A DNA stretch of 44,649 nucleotides from a virus: positions 1 through 44,649 of the IMG/VR virus record IMGVR_UViG_3300025138_000078; one strand, given 5' to 3'. Under the pieces are notes generated by a model. The model made no database searches. It was not told the origin of the DNA and worked only from the letters and a program-made list of their open reading frames with translations. Positions 35,608 to 44,265 of the stretch are shown one piece after another; position 1 is the first letter of the stretch; each line of letters starts with the position of its first letter. Both the position numbers and the translations under genes were made by a program.

Positions 35608-38600
35608 TTATTTTTCTAGTTTTTCTAATCTAGCCTCTAATTCAGCTATCTTAGCGATTAATAAATCTATATAAGCCACAGACTTCATTCCTTCGTCATC
35701 TGTTCTTACAAACTCAGGATGAACTTCCTCTAACTCTTGCGCTATTACACCATATCTACTTTGACCTTCTTCTGAATTCATTTCAAAAGTTTTCCAATTA
35801 ACGTCTATATGATTATTATTAACTTCTTCTACATTGTTCTTTAATCTCTTATCTGAACTTAGTATAAAGTTGGTTGCGGTTACTGTAGAGGTAAATCTAC
35901 CATTTCCTGTTACATCTAAATTATAAGAAGGATTGGCTGTATTAATTCCTACGTTACTATTTTTTACAACAATAACATCATCAGTATTAGCCGAACAAAA
36001 AGACATGTAAGGACCTCCTGTTGAAGTACTCTTTGCCTTAATACCCATGTCAAATGCAGTATTATTACTCGCACCCATCTTTAGTGCATAAGCACTTTGA
36101 TTCGCTGCATAAGATATAGGTGTTGCATACACAGTTCCTTGAACTTCAAGTTTCTCTAAAGGACTAGTCGTTCCGATACCTACGTTATTTCCTGATCCGA
36201 ATATTAAATCAGCATCATTTTGCCTTATCTTAAAGTTACCACTAGCATCAGACCCAAAACCACCACCTGTTCCTGCTGTGTAGTAGTATTTTTCTGCACT
36301 AATAAGAGTATTTCCATCTACGTGTAGCTTCTCACTTGGACTAGCCGTACCTATACCGACGTAGCCTGAAGAGTCGATACGCATTAATTCATTACGAGTA
36401 GAGCTTCCATAAAGACTATTTGTAAATATAAATTCAGCAGTATTTGTATTTATATTTCCTGCGTTTGATGCAAAAAGTAATGATGCATTTCCACTACCTA
36501 TAGGAGAAGATATTTCACTTCTTACACTAGCTCCATTTCCTGTCGAAATTGCACCCGCAACCTCTAACTTAGCACTAGGACTAGTTGTACCAATCCCGAC
36601 GTTGCCATCACCTCTAACCAAAAATACTGTACCATTTGTATTTTTTACTTCTAAAATTTCTCTACTGTCAGAAGTAGTAGCCGATTCAAGAAGTAAAACA
36701 TTTCCATTACCTGTTGTTTTTATTCTTGCTAAAGCTCCAGTTCCTTCAGCATAACCACCTTGAACATACAAGTGTTGTTGATTTAAAGTACTTGTTACGT
36801 CTAAGTTTGCTGTTGGACTAGTCGTTCCGATCCCGACGTTGCCGCCGGATTGAGCGTTTATATATAACGCACTAGAATCTAAGTATGTTGGTTTCCAAGT
36901 ACTAGCTTGTCTACCATAAATAAGAGCATTAGTTCCGTCACTTCCCATCCAGATTCCAGGAACTGTTAGTGCTGTGGCTCCGGTAGTACCTTGTACGCCA
37001 ATTCCACCACTTACAACGTGAAGAGCAGTTCCAGGACTAGTCGTTCCGATACCAACGTTACCGGCAGAAAGAATAGTCATTCTTGTGGAATTACTTGTTC
37101 CTAAAGTTATGTTGCCTGCTTCTCTATTATTTATAGTAAAATTATTTCCAGTTGAAACTAAAGCTGTTCCGTCAGATGCGGTAATTCCTGTTGTATCATT
37201 TGTAAATTTTAATTCAGAAGATGTTGTAGCGTCTATATGAAGACCTGTTCCACCTGATTGTAAAGCAGGACTAGTCGTCCCAATCCCTACGTTACCGCTT
37301 TCTGCTATAAATAATTTTGATTGGTCTTTGTGTGCTGGACCTGCAGCTGAATCTATACTTGTAGCATAGGCTGCATTACCAATACTATAACCTCCACCAT
37401 TATAAGGTACACCTGCATACCATTCACTATCTGAAGTATCAGTAGCGTTTCTATGTGTTAAATAGACCCCTCTACCTCTTTCGTCATTATTTGTTTCAAT
37501 TTCTAACACAGCTCCAACATAACCAGTTCCATTGCTCGTGTTTCCAACAAATTTAGAAACATTATAATTAGATGTACTAACCTGAAGTTTTTGAGATGGA
37601 CTAGTAGTCCCGATCCCGACGTTGCCGCCGGATTGAGCGTTTATATATAACGCACTAGAATCTAAGTATGTTGGTTTCCAAGTACTAGCTTGTCTACCAT
37701 AAATAAGAGCATTAGTTCCGTCACTTCCCATCCAGATTCCAGGAACTGTTAGTGCTGTGGCTCCGGTAGTACCTTGTACGCCAATTCCACCACTTACAAC
37801 GTGAAGAGCAGTTCCAGGACTAGTCGTTCCGATACCAACGTTACCGGCAGAAAGAATAGTCATTCTTGTGGAATTACTTGTTCCTAAAGTTATGTTGCCT
37901 GCTTCTCTATTATTTATAGTAAAATTATTTCCAGTTGAAACTAAAGCTGTTCCGTCAGATGCGGTAATTCCTGTTGTATCATTTGTAAATTTTAATTCAG
38001 AAGATGTTGTAGCGTCTATATGAAGACCTGTTCCACCTGATTGTAAAGCAGGACTAGTCGTCCCAATCCCTACGTTACCGCTTTCTGCTATAAATAATTT
38101 TGATTGGTCTTTGTGTGCTGGACCTGCAGCTGAATCTATACTTGTAGCATAGGCTGCATTACCAATACTATAACCTCCACCATTATAAGGTACACCTGCA
38201 TACCATTCACTATCTGAAGTATCAGTAGCGTTTCTATGTGTTAAATAGACCCCTCTACCTCTTTCGTCATTATTTGTTTCAATTTCTAACACAGCTCCAA
38301 CATAACCAGTTCCATTGCTCGTGTTTCCAACAAATTTAGAAACATTATAATTAGATGTACTAACCTGAAGTTTTTGAGATGGACTAGTCGTCCCGATCCC
38401 GACGTTACCTGGGTTTGAAAAGTAAGCGTGTGTGGTGCTTCCGTCTAAAGTTAAATAAGATACTGAAGCTCCAGAGCCATTATCGGATTCAAATATTATA
38501 TCTTTATCATCTGCGTGGTTACTAATATATAGATTACCTACTGAATTTGCAATAACGCTATTTGTTCCGTTATGCTGAATTGTTAAATCATTGCTAGCGC

Positions 38601-40272
38601 CCCATTTTGCCGATACTTGATCTCCGTGTTGTGTGTGATCATTAAATTGTGTAACACCAGTCATAGTACCACCAGCTAGTGGTAGGTAAGGACCACCAAT
38701 CACAGTTGAAGCGGCTACCCAAGTTGGTGGAGCATCTGCATTTGATTTTAATATTTGTCCAGATGTTCCGTAGGCTGAATTTGATGTTCCAAATGATAAA
38801 CCTCCTTGTGCTGTAAAATACAACATTTGCTGTAAGTAAGGAGTTCTACCTTGCAGTCCAGTATAAAAAGCTAAACCGTTATGAGCACCGTTAGATATTT
38901 GTGAAATATTTTTAATACTAGCACCTATACCTCCTGTTGTAGAAGGGTCATTTACACCAAAATTTATTTCTCCATTTACAGCACCTGCTGTTGTTTGAGT
39001 ATTTAATCCGCCTTGTATTTCAAAAGTAGCAAGGGCATTGTCTTTTTTAATATGTAATACACCAGAAGGATTAGTCGTCCCGATGCCGACGTTGCCTGAA
39101 CTGGTTATTGCTAATCTTGTTAGAAATCCAGCTGTTACGTCATCAAACCTGAAGCTGCCGTCTGTTCCTATAAAAGTTCTATATATTCTGGCACCTGTAC
39201 CTGTTGGTTCAAAACCTATGCCTGAACCATATGATCCCGTTGTCCCGCCTATTGATAATTTAGAACCGGGTGAAGTCGTCCCAATCCCGACGTTGCCGCC
39301 TGAGGTAATACGTATTCTTTCATTTGATGAACCATTTGTTGCAAAGGCTAATGCTTGGTTACTTTCTGAATTTATAGTATTAACACCTCCATCACTTTCT
39401 ACAGTAAATCCAACACCATAACCCACGCTGTTATGAAGTTCAGCAACTTTACCTGTTGTCCCAGATAACCTTATATCTAACTTAACGCTAGGACTAGCCG
39501 TACCGATTCCAACGTTGCCGTTTGATTCAATAGTCATTCTTTCTGTTAGACTATTTGTATAAAACTTAATATCCGCAGAATTCATGAGTATTCTTGTGGT
39601 ATCGTAATATGTTATTTGAGTACCAAGACTAGGATCTCCAATTTTCAAATCACCATACTGCCCATCTACTTCTAATTTTCCTCCAGGACTAGTCGTTCCT
39701 ATACCAACGTTGCCGCTGGAGTCAATACGCATTTTTTCGTTACCACTTATACTAAATATATGTGTTAAAGCTTCAAGCCTTAGAGGTCTAAAAGTATTGT
39801 TGCTTCTTTTATACGATATAATTCTTGAACTTGAACTAATACTGTTATGAAATTCTAAGCCATCAGTACTTGAGTTACTTATAACAAGAGGTGCTTGAGG
39901 ATTAGTCGTCCCAATCCCGACGTTGCCGGCAGAATCAATACGCATTCTTTCTGTTGCACTTGTGCCCGCTGTAACGCCTCTTGTTCCGAATGCTAAACTT
40001 GTATTGTAATTACTACTGTAATTACCAATAGCGTGTACATAAGCGCCAAGTTTGTTAGTGCCCAAGCTGTTTTTAGTGTTAAAACCTACACCCCATGTTT
40101 CACTTACCTCAGTAGCGTCTCCATTTGTTAATAATAAAAAATTACTATCAAGTGTTGTTGGGTCTGTACTACTACTGCTATCAAATATTTCTAGTTTAGA
40201 ATCAGGACTAGTCGTTCCGATTCCTACCTTAGCGGAAAAATATGCGTTATTTAAAAATGGTATATATGCCAT
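35608..40272 (-). CDS. Repeat-rich tail fibre/spike with S74 chaperone domain (1554 aa)
   Basis: This receptor-binding candidate contains 17 copies of a VGIGT(T/A)xP-like repeat (mostly GNVGIGTTSP), each heading a variable module of about 60-100 residues. The C-terminal 83 residues, from S1472 (SSDKRLKNNVEEV ... YGVIAQELEEV), form a Peptidase_S74 intramolecular chaperone domain, which in other fibres trimerises and cuts itself at Ser-Asp. A coiled coil (IAELEARLEKLEK) ends it. Two 261-residue blocks are identical in protein and nearly so in DNA (see repeat). Several modules carry LDSSALYINAQSGG and similar repeated segments. The protein is probably exposed on the tail and determines host binding. 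Confidence 0.85.
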   Translation of the reverse strand: MAYIPFLNNAYFSAKVGIGTTSPDSKLEIFDSSSSTDPTTLDSNFLLLTNGDATEVSETWGVGFNTKNSLGTNKLGAYVHAIGNYSSNYNTSLAFGTRGVTAGTSATERMRIDSAGNVGIGTTNPQAPLVISNSSTDGLEFHNSISSSSRIISYKRSNNTFRPLRLEALTHIFSISGNEKMRIDSSGNVGIGTTSPGGKLEVDGQYGDLKIGDPSLGTQITYYDTTRILMNSADIKFYTNSLTERMTIESNGNVGIGTASPSVKLDIRLSGTTGKVAELHNSVGYGVGFTVESDGGVNTINSESNQALAFATNGSSNERIRITSGGNVGIGTTSPGSKLSIGGTTGSYGSGIGFEPTGTGARIYRTFIGTDGSFRFDDVTAGFLTRLAITSSGNVGIGTTNPSGVLHIKKDNALATFEIQGGLNTQTTAGAVNGEINFGVNDPSTTGGIGASIKNISQISNGAHNGLAFYTGLQGRTPYLQQMLYFTAQGGLSFGTSNSAYGTSGQILKSNADAPPTWVAASTVIGGPYLPLAGGTMTGVTQFNDHTQHGDQVSAKWGASNDLTIQHNGTNSVIANSVGNLYISNHADDKDIIFESDNGSGASVSYLTLDGSTTHAYFSNPGNVGIGTTSPSQKLQVSTSNYNVSKFVGNTSNGTGYVGAVLEIETNNDERGRGVYLTHRNATDTSDSEWYAGVPYNGGGYSIGNAAYATSIDSAAGPAHKDQSKLFIAESGNVGIGTTSPALQSGGTGLHIDATTSSELKFTNDTTGITASDGTALVSTGNNFTINNREAGNITLGTSNSTRMTILSAGNVGIGTTSPGTALHVVSGGIGVQGTTGATALTVPGIWMGSDGTNALIYGRQASTWKPTYLDSSALYINAQSGGNVGIGTTSPSQKLQVSTSNYNVSKFVGNTSNGTGYVGAVLEIETNNDERGRGVYLTHRNATDTSDSEWYAGVPYNGGGYSIGNAAYATSIDSAAGPAHKDQSKLFIAESGNVGIGTTSPALQSGGTGLHIDATTSSELKFTNDTTGITASDGTALVSTGNNFTINNREAGNITLGTSNSTRMTILSAGNVGIGTTSPGTALHVVSGGIGVQGTTGATALTVPGIWMGSDGTNALIYGRQASTWKPTYLDSSALYINAQSGGNVGIGTTSPTANLDVTSTLNQQHLYVQGGYAEGTGALARIKTTGNGNVLLLESATTSDSREILEVKNTNGTVFLVRGDGNVGIGTTSPSAKLEVAGAISTGNGASVRSEISSPIGSGNASLLFASNAGNINTNTAEFIFTNSLYGSSTRNELMRIDSSGYVGIGTASPSEKLHVDGNTLISAEKYYYTAGTGGGFGSDASGNFKIRQNDADLIFGSGNNVGIGTTSPLEKLEVQGTVYATPISYAANQSAYALKMGASNNTAFDMGIKAKSTSTGGPYMSFCSANTDDVIVVKNSNVGINTANPSYNLDVTGNGRFTSTVTATNFILSSDKRLKNNVEEVNNNHIDVNWKTFEMNSEEGQSRYGVIAQELEEVHPEFVRTDDEGMKSVAYIDLLIAKIAELEARLEKLEK
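36824..38390. repeat. Tandem 783-bp direct duplication inside the fibre gene
   Basis: The segment from about 36841 to 37623 repeats with a period of exactly 783 bp (261 codons) as about 37624 to 38406. The sequence from GCCGCCGGAT onward is the same in both, and the only difference I noticed lies at the repeat edge (CTAGTAGTCC against CTAGTCGTCC). Each copy is bounded by the conserved GGACTAGTCGTCCCGATC-type sequence that encodes the GNVGIGTTSP motif. Recombination between those short repeats could have made it. An assembly error is the main alternative. Confidence 0.9.
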
Positions 40273-40294
40273 CTAAGATTTTATTAAGTTAATA

Positions 40295-41824
40295 TTATAT
40301 GTAACTAACGTAAGCCGTGTAGAAGCCAGCCGATGTGCTTACTACTGGTATAAATTTAAATTCTAAACTACCAGTTCCATTACCGGTTACTTCAGGATAT
40401 ACAATAAGGTTACTAGCTGTTTCTTTTACTGTTGCAATACAATTAGCAGCAAGTGCTCCTACACCAAACATAGTTACAATGTTTACCGTAAATGTAGTTT
40501 GCCCACCAGAGTCAACACCTCCTGTTAAAGCTATCTTTTTAGCATAAGGATTTGATTGAGGTTTTAATTGAACCCAACCATTCGTTGACACCGTAAAGTT
40601 TTCGCTGTCAAATCCAGATACACCCTTCTGCGTAGCTCCATCTGTTGCACCCGCGCCTGCTACATTGTCATCCGATTGTACAACCGTATAGTTGGATAAA
40701 GCAGGAGTAGAATTAGCAGCGATTGCGTTGTTAGCAAATATAAAGTCACCAGGTTCTAATGCTTCACCTAAGAAACTACCAGATACTGATACTACGAAGT
40801 AATCACCTTGATCTAAAGCAACATTACTAGCTCCCTCTAAAGCCGGAGAGTTTGTAGCTGCGTTATATGATCCTTGGAATACACCAACGCCTGCGACAAG
40901 TAATTCTACTTGAGCTAAGTTAACACCGTCAGTTCCAGCCGTACCTGTTGCAACACCCAACAACTTCGTGTTGTTCATGTTAAGTGGGCTGTTAAAACTG
41001 TTTTCGTTACCTGTAGAAGTTTGTTCTATTTCGCCTTCAACTGTTAAGTCGTTGGTTATAGTTACATTACTTGTTAAAGCAACTCTAAGTTCCGATGCGC
41101 TTATTCTAGTTAAAGCTATTTGACCAGTTGTTCCAGATATAGTTACATCATCGTTTGTGCCAGTGCTAGGGTCTAATCTAATAGCAGTACCAGTCGGTGC
41201 TGTAAGTAAGTCGTAAGTGGTGTCATCTGAAGCAGGTATGGTAACTGTTTTAGTATTAACGGCTGTTACGTGGCCAGTTGCGTTTGTAGTTACAGAATCA
41301 AGAGCCGTGAATGTAGAGCCGTACCCTGGAGTCGCTGTTGATGTTGTATTTGTTCTAGTTGTTGCATCGTGATTAACAATAGGCACTGGGCCTGTTTGAT
41401 TTGTTACACTTATATAAGTACCACCTTGTACTTCAGTTATATCTCCAAATGGTATAGTTGCCCATTTATTGTTTTTAGTTAAAAACCTATCAGCAGCACT
41501 TGATGTACCGTCAACAGCTGTAAGATCTACCGTACCTACAGTTACATCTCCAATAGCCGAAGCATTATCGCTACCAAAAGCTACATAAGTACCACTTGTG
41601 TTTGTAAATGTCTCAACACCACTAGTAGCACCCACTTCAACCCAACCAGGATTACCTGATCCGTTATCTGACACGTACTGCTTTAGAGTATCAATACCAG
41701 TGTTGAAATATATTTGTCCTATAGAACTGTTTGCAGCTGAAGGGTCAGCACCTAGGTTTTGAATCCTGGCATTGTCAAGGGAGTTCTTATTAAGATCAAC
41801 CGTGTTTAAAAAATTAATTGCCAT
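40295..41824 (-). CDS. Tail fibre-like protein (509 aa)
   Basis: The protein is Ala/Thr/Ser/Asn-rich and beta-structured: MAINFLNTVDLNKNSLDNAR, IGQIYFNTGIDTLKQYVSDN, TTNATGHVTAVNTKTVTIPA. Its opening, with NxLDNARIQNL, resembles N-terminal attachment regions of phage fibres. The C-terminus (KEIASNLIVYPEVTG-like region) is beta-rich. It lies just upstream in transcription of the 1554-residue fibre with a 22-nt gap, so they may form one fibre apparatus. No enzyme motif is seen. Confidence 0.6.
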   Translation of the reverse strand: MAINFLNTVDLNKNSLDNARIQNLGADPSAANSSIGQIYFNTGIDTLKQYVSDNGSGNPGWVEVGATSGVETFTNTSGTYVAFGSDNASAIGDVTVGTVDLTAVDGTSSAADRFLTKNNKWATIPFGDITEVQGGTYISVTNQTGPVPIVNHDATTRTNTTSTATPGYGSTFTALDSVTTNATGHVTAVNTKTVTIPASDDTTYDLLTAPTGTAIRLDPSTGTNDDVTISGTTGQIALTRISASELRVALTSNVTITNDLTVEGEIEQTSTGNENSFNSPLNMNNTKLLGVATGTAGTDGVNLAQVELLVAGVGVFQGSYNAATNSPALEGASNVALDQGDYFVVSVSGSFLGEALEPGDFIFANNAIAANSTPALSNYTVVQSDDNVAGAGATDGATQKGVSGFDSENFTVSTNGWVQLKPQSNPYAKKIALTGGVDSGGQTTFTVNIVTMFGVGALAANCIATVKETASNLIVYPEVTGNGTGSLEFKFIPVVSTSAGFYTAYVSYI

Positions 41825-41830
41825 GTTTTG

Positions 41831-42514
41831 TTAGTTTAGATATGCTTTACCGGCAAATCCTGCCGAAAATGTTATTATTACGTTATTATTGTCTGTATAC
41901 TCGTACTGCCCTATGACTACAGTATTTGCTGTATCTACAACGGAAATAGATGGAAATTTTCCTAAGTTATGGCTTACGTTCCATACCGCAGCCGCTACTG
42001 CTTGTGTAAATATAAAAGTTGGTGCTACTTGTGATGAAAGCGTAAATACTGCAAAGTCATAGTATAATAAGTTTGTTAAGTTCCCGTTTCCTCCGATGTT
42101 GGTTAAATTTAATGTGTAGAAACCAGCAGCGCTAATAGTATAGCTGTTTATTAAGAAATGACCAAACGTACTTATATTGTTTTGTTCACTTATAAGTATA
42201 CTGCTACCTACTAGGTAATTCATAAATGCAATAACATCTTGACCAGAAGCATCGGCTGTAGATAATTGCATTGTAGTTATAGATGTTATAGCAGAACCAT
42301 CAGCTGGCCCAGAAAAATCACCAGCTCCTGGATTAACATCCACATACTTAAATACCATCTGAGCAGATATAGATATCTTACCCTTTATATTCAAATATCT
42401 AGCCACAGCTTCAGCCGTGTATTGCTTAGTAGATCTATTGACAGAGTCAGAGCCCACCCAAGCATCAGTGTCTTGAACTGTAATGTCGTATGGATACGAA
42501 CTTATTCTTGCCAT
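41831..42514 (-). CDS. Fibre or tail-tip protein (227 aa)
   Basis: The N-terminus MARISSYPYDITVQDTDAWV, followed by STKQYTAEAVARYLN, resembles an adaptor module seen again in the 167-residue gene. The middle is beta-rich. The C-terminal WNVSHNLGKFPSISVVDTAN, then YEYTDNNNVIITFSAGFAGK, is a pattern I recall in phage tail-tip and receptor-binding ends. It starts 12 nt after the 167-residue gene and 6 nt before the 509-residue gene. Trimeric fibre attachment is inferred. Confidence 0.6.
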   Translation of the reverse strand: MARISSYPYDITVQDTDAWVGSDSVNRSTKQYTAEAVARYLNIKGKISISAQMVFKYVDVNPGAGDFSGPADGSAITSITTMQLSTADASGQDVIAFMNYLVGSSILISEQNNISTFGHFLINSYTISAAGFYTLNLTNIGGNGNLTNLLYYDFAVFTLSSQVAPTFIFTQAVAAAVWNVSHNLGKFPSISVVDTANTVVIGQYEYTDNNNVIITFSAGFAGKAYLN

Positions 42515-42526
42515 ATTTTATATTTG

Positions 42527-43030
42527 TTAAACCGCAGTTACAATTAACGCTCCTGCATTTGATACTGTTATTTTAAAAACGCTGCCATCAGCTGACTTCA
42601 TATGAAATCCGTCTTGGATCGTTGCATTTATTTCCAAAGTGTCTGCCAACTCATTACCTATTGTACTATTACCTAAAATACTAACAATTCCACCATTACT
42701 GCCATTGATATTCGTAGCAGATATAGTAGTACTTGAAATAATAGGTGCGTTTATGCTATTGCCTGTAAACCTAGTACTGTCTTCTGGACCAATATATACT
42801 ATGCCATTGCTATCTTGTCTTATTACGGAATTTACTAATCCAGTAGCTGAAAATGCTGGTATAACATTAGTTGTACCTCCATTGTTTTGAACTACATCCG
42901 CTATAGATTGAACTGTAAAGTTCCTTGTTGGGTTGTCTAATACTGGATCTGCAGTAGTATATGTCTGTGTACCTACTATAAGATCTCCCAGTTTTGGTGT
43001 TATTATGGGATACGTTGAAGTTATTGCCAT
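42527..43030 (-). CDS. Small fibre/adaptor protein (167 aa)
   Basis: The N-terminus MAITSTYPIITPKLGDLIVG, with NPTRNFTVQSIADVV, parallels the adaptor opening of the 227-residue protein (short TYP/SYP start, GDLIVG/DAWVG, then a helix). The rest is beta-rich: GGIVSILGNSTIGNELADTL, then a C-terminal FKITVSNAGALIVTAV. It is the first fibre gene in transcription order after the small basic protein. A proximal fibre piece is the likely role, with no enzyme activity. Confidence 0.55.
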   Translation of the reverse strand: MAITSTYPIITPKLGDLIVGTQTYTTADPVLDNPTRNFTVQSIADVVQNNGGTTNVIPAFSATGLVNSVIRQDSNGIVYIGPEDSTRFTGNSINAPIISSTTISATNINGSNGGIVSILGNSTIGNELADTLEINATIQDGFHMKSADGSVFKITVSNAGALIVTAV

Positions 43031-43039
43031 GTCGATGTT

Positions 43040-43306
43040 TTATTTATTGTTTTTCTCGGCTTTTGTACCGTCTTTTTTGCTCTTACTCTGTGTTCCTCCT
43101 CTATTGTGGGACGATAACACAAACTTGCTTGTATTATGGTCATAATCCTTGTCTAATAAAAACGCCACACCCTTATTCTTTATGGCTTTTCTTCTTTTCA
43201 TCTGACTATCTGCTCTCTTAGCCTTCCTGTCGTCTGTATTAGCGCAAGCTAAATCCCTCACTGCCTTTGCTTTTGCAGCTTTAGGACTTAATTTCTGTTT
43301 CCCCAT
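43040..43306 (-). CDS. Small basic protein at start of late region (88 aa)
   Basis: The protein is Lys/Ala/Arg-rich throughout: MGKQKLSPKAAKAKAVRDLA, then RADSQMKRRKAIKNKGVAFL and GTQSKSKKDGTKAEKNNK. I recall similar small basic proteins at this position in marine phages, with no known function. It begins the minus-strand late run beside the divergent region. Its composition fits nucleic acid or virion-interior binding. A TATATACTATATAA stretch about 25 nt upstream could be its promoter. Confidence 0.5.
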   Translation of the reverse strand: MGKQKLSPKAAKAKAVRDLACANTDDRKAKRADSQMKRRKAIKNKGVAFLLDKDYDHNTSKFVLSSHNRGGTQSKSKKDGTKAEKNNK

Positions 43307-43373
43307 TTTAATTGTGGTGTTATATAGTATATATACTTACATGGAAAGAGTAAATCTTACAAATAACCAATAA

Positions 43374-43420
43374 TGTGACATTAGCCCCCTACTATACCTA
43401 TCTAGTAGCCTAGTGTCACA
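43374..43420. promoter_or_regulatory. Interrupted palindrome, copy A
   Basis: Arms TGTGACATTAG and CTAGTGTCACA are 11-nt inverted copies with one mismatch, around a 25-nt core. The core itself contains CTACTA and TAGTAG. It shares exact length and arms with copy B at 44485-44531. It stands about 68 bases before the first late gene on the minus strand, near the candidate late promoter. Confidence 0.65.
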
Positions 43421-43640
43421 CTTTTATATTGCGATAATTTTTCTGAAAAAATTTTTTTTGAGATGTAGGGAAGTTTAGTGTTACCCCCTAACTCTCTGAC
43501 TTTCAACCAGTTACGAAACGCGTTTCAGTTTAGCGGGTCCCCCCTTTTTTTTACGTTTTGTTTCTATATATGCTTGGTTTCCAGCGCGTTACGCCTGTAC
43601 TATTTATGTTTTTTATAGCAAACAACTAATTTTTTTGCAA

Positions 43641-43669
43641 AAAGAATACGACTTTGCCCAGATAATATA
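43641..43669 (+). promoter_or_regulatory. Promoter-like motif P1
   Basis: AATACG (43645-43650), ten bases, then GATAATATA (43661-43669), preceded by a T-run ending 9 bases before AATACG. The spacing is the same as in P2, P3 and P4. No gene starts right after it; a short RNA carrying the hairpin at 43681-43694 could arise here. Confidence 0.6.
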
Positions 43670-43708
43670 TATGTAACGACGATGCTGCTGCATCAATACA
43701 AGCTCAGC

Positions 43709-43722
43709 AACCTCTCGTCCTT
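43709..43722 (+). repeat. Boundary repeat D1
   Basis: AACCTCTCGTCCTT is the shorter copy of a repeat found again at 44194 and 44462. It lies 15 nt before promoter motif P2. In all three cases the repeat precedes a promoter-like motif. Confidence 0.5.
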
Positions 43723-43737
43723 GTCGCTTTCAAATAA

Positions 43738-43762
43738 AATACGGATATTATAAGATAATATA
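43738..43762 (+). promoter_or_regulatory. Promoter-like motif P2
   Basis: AATACG (43738-43743), ten bases, GATAATATA (43754-43762). It lies 45 bases before the ATG of the 80-residue gene and shares TTTCAAATAAAATACGGA with P3. The GATAATATA box resembles a TATAAT-type -10 element, but no TTGACA-type -35 is present. Confidence 0.65.
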
Positions 43763-43788
43763 TATGAATAATAATAATAATAATAATT

Positions 43789-43798
43789 AATCTAAAAT
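43789..43798 (+). promoter_or_regulatory. Translation leader motif before the 80-aa gene
   Basis: AATCTAAAAT ends exactly 8 nt before ATG. The same motif and spacing precede the genes at 44093 and 44284. No Shine-Dalgarno is present, so this may be a start-site enhancer or an RNA/protein site. Confidence 0.6.
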
Positions 43799-43806
43799 TC
43801 AAGTTT

Positions 43807-44049
43807 ATGAACAATCAAGTAGTAGTATTGGAATCTAAAAGATTCGTAGTAAGAAAGTCGTTGATCGGTAAAAACACAATAGTAAATGTAACGTTCAAGA
43901 ATGGAACTGTAGCGAAGTACAATCACGACGCAGTGTATGAAGTTATGAAAGAGAAACTAAATGCAATGAACTGCTGGGAGAAGTACAAGTCATATACTTC
44001 ATCAGTAAGTATGCCGGTTGCAACAAGATCACTACTTTTAACCAAGTAG
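43807..44049 (+). CDS. Short early-type protein (80 aa)
   Basis: This is the first plus-strand gene. The protein reads MNNQVVVLESKRFVVRKSLI, then GKNTIVNVTFKNGTVAKYNH and VYEVMKEKLNAMNCWEKYKS. It is basic, with strands followed by a helix, and no known family. It is driven by motif P2 and preceded by the leader AATCTAAAAT with 8 nt to ATG. The small size and separate direction suggest an early host-takeover protein, which is inference. Confidence 0.6.
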   Translation: MNNQVVVLESKRFVVRKSLIGKNTIVNVTFKNGTVAKYNHDAVYEVMKEKLNAMNCWEKYKSYTSSVSMPVATRSLLLTK

Positions 44050-44073
44050 TTCAGTAGAAATCCCCTACATATT

Positions 44074-44084
44074 AATCTTAAAAT
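44074..44084 (+). promoter_or_regulatory. Translation leader motif before the 31-aa gene
   Basis: AATCTTAAAAT ends exactly 8 nt before the ATG at 44093. It differs from the other two copies by one extra T. Confidence 0.55.
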
Positions 44085-44092
44085 CAAATAAC

Positions 44093-44188
44093 ATGAAGAA
44101 AAGTAAACAAGATCAGTTACTGTCGAATCAAGTACACGCAGTAGTAATGGTAATTATAGTAATAATCCTAATAACAATAAACATATGA
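44093..44188 (+). CDS. Tiny membrane peptide (31 aa)
   Basis: The 31-residue frame starts MKKSKQDQLLSNQVHAVVMV and continues with a hydrophobic run rich in Ile, Leu and Val (about residues 16-31) to TGA at 44186-44188. It has a basic start and one membrane span. It is too short for most gene calls. Its leader AATCTTAAAAT-N8 matches the neighbours, which is the best evidence it is translated. It may modify the host membrane. Confidence 0.5.
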   Translation: MKKSKQDQLLSNQVHAVVMVIIVIILITINI

Positions 44189-44193
44189 TCTAA

Positions 44194-44216
44194 AACCTCT
44201 CGTCCTTAACAAGAAC
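44194..44216 (+). repeat. Boundary repeat D2
   Basis: AACCTCTCGTCCTTAACAAGAAC is 23 nt, with one mismatch to D3. It lies 5 bases past the tiny gene and before P3, and could fold a weak GTCCTT/AAGAAC hairpin. It may mark the end of one transcript. Confidence 0.55.
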
Positions 44217-44236
44217 AGCCCAATTTTTTCAAATAA

Positions 44237-44261
44237 AATACGGACTTATAAAGATAATATA
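44237..44261 (+). promoter_or_regulatory. Promoter-like motif P3
   Basis: AATACG (44237-44242), ten bases, GATAATATA (44253-44261), with upstream TTTTTTCAAATAAA. It lies 22 bases before the ATG of the 59-residue gene. Confidence 0.65.
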
Positions 44262-44265
44262 ATTG

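Larger units (their letters stand above)
43307..43806. promoter_or_regulatory. Divergent intergenic control region (500 bp)
   Basis: No gene is supported here. It holds interrupted palindrome A (43374-43420), an A/T tract near 43444-43460, the 12-bp perfect palindrome GAAACGCGTTTC (43515-43526), a C-then-T run near 43540-43552, promoter-like motifs P1 (43641-43669) and P2 (43738-43762), a GATGC/GCATC hairpin (43681-43694) and boundary repeat D1 (43709-43722). Transcription diverges around it. It is the best place in the window to look for a switch, and possibly an origin, though an origin is only a guess. Confidence 0.6.

Noticed and set aside
38990-39421. A plus-strand frame opposite the fibre repeats
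   Set aside because: It is the antisense of the GNVGIGTTSP repeats (Pro-rich PxPTLP pattern) and has no other support.
35608-40272. Repeats in the fibre gene as a CRISPR array
   Set aside because: The spacing of repeats is in frame with a protein, units are 60-260 codons, and the repeats encode GNVGIGTTSP.
43570-43629. A 19-codon plus-strand frame (MLGFQRVTPVLF...)
   Set aside because: It has no leader motif, is shorter than its neighbours and lies before P1.
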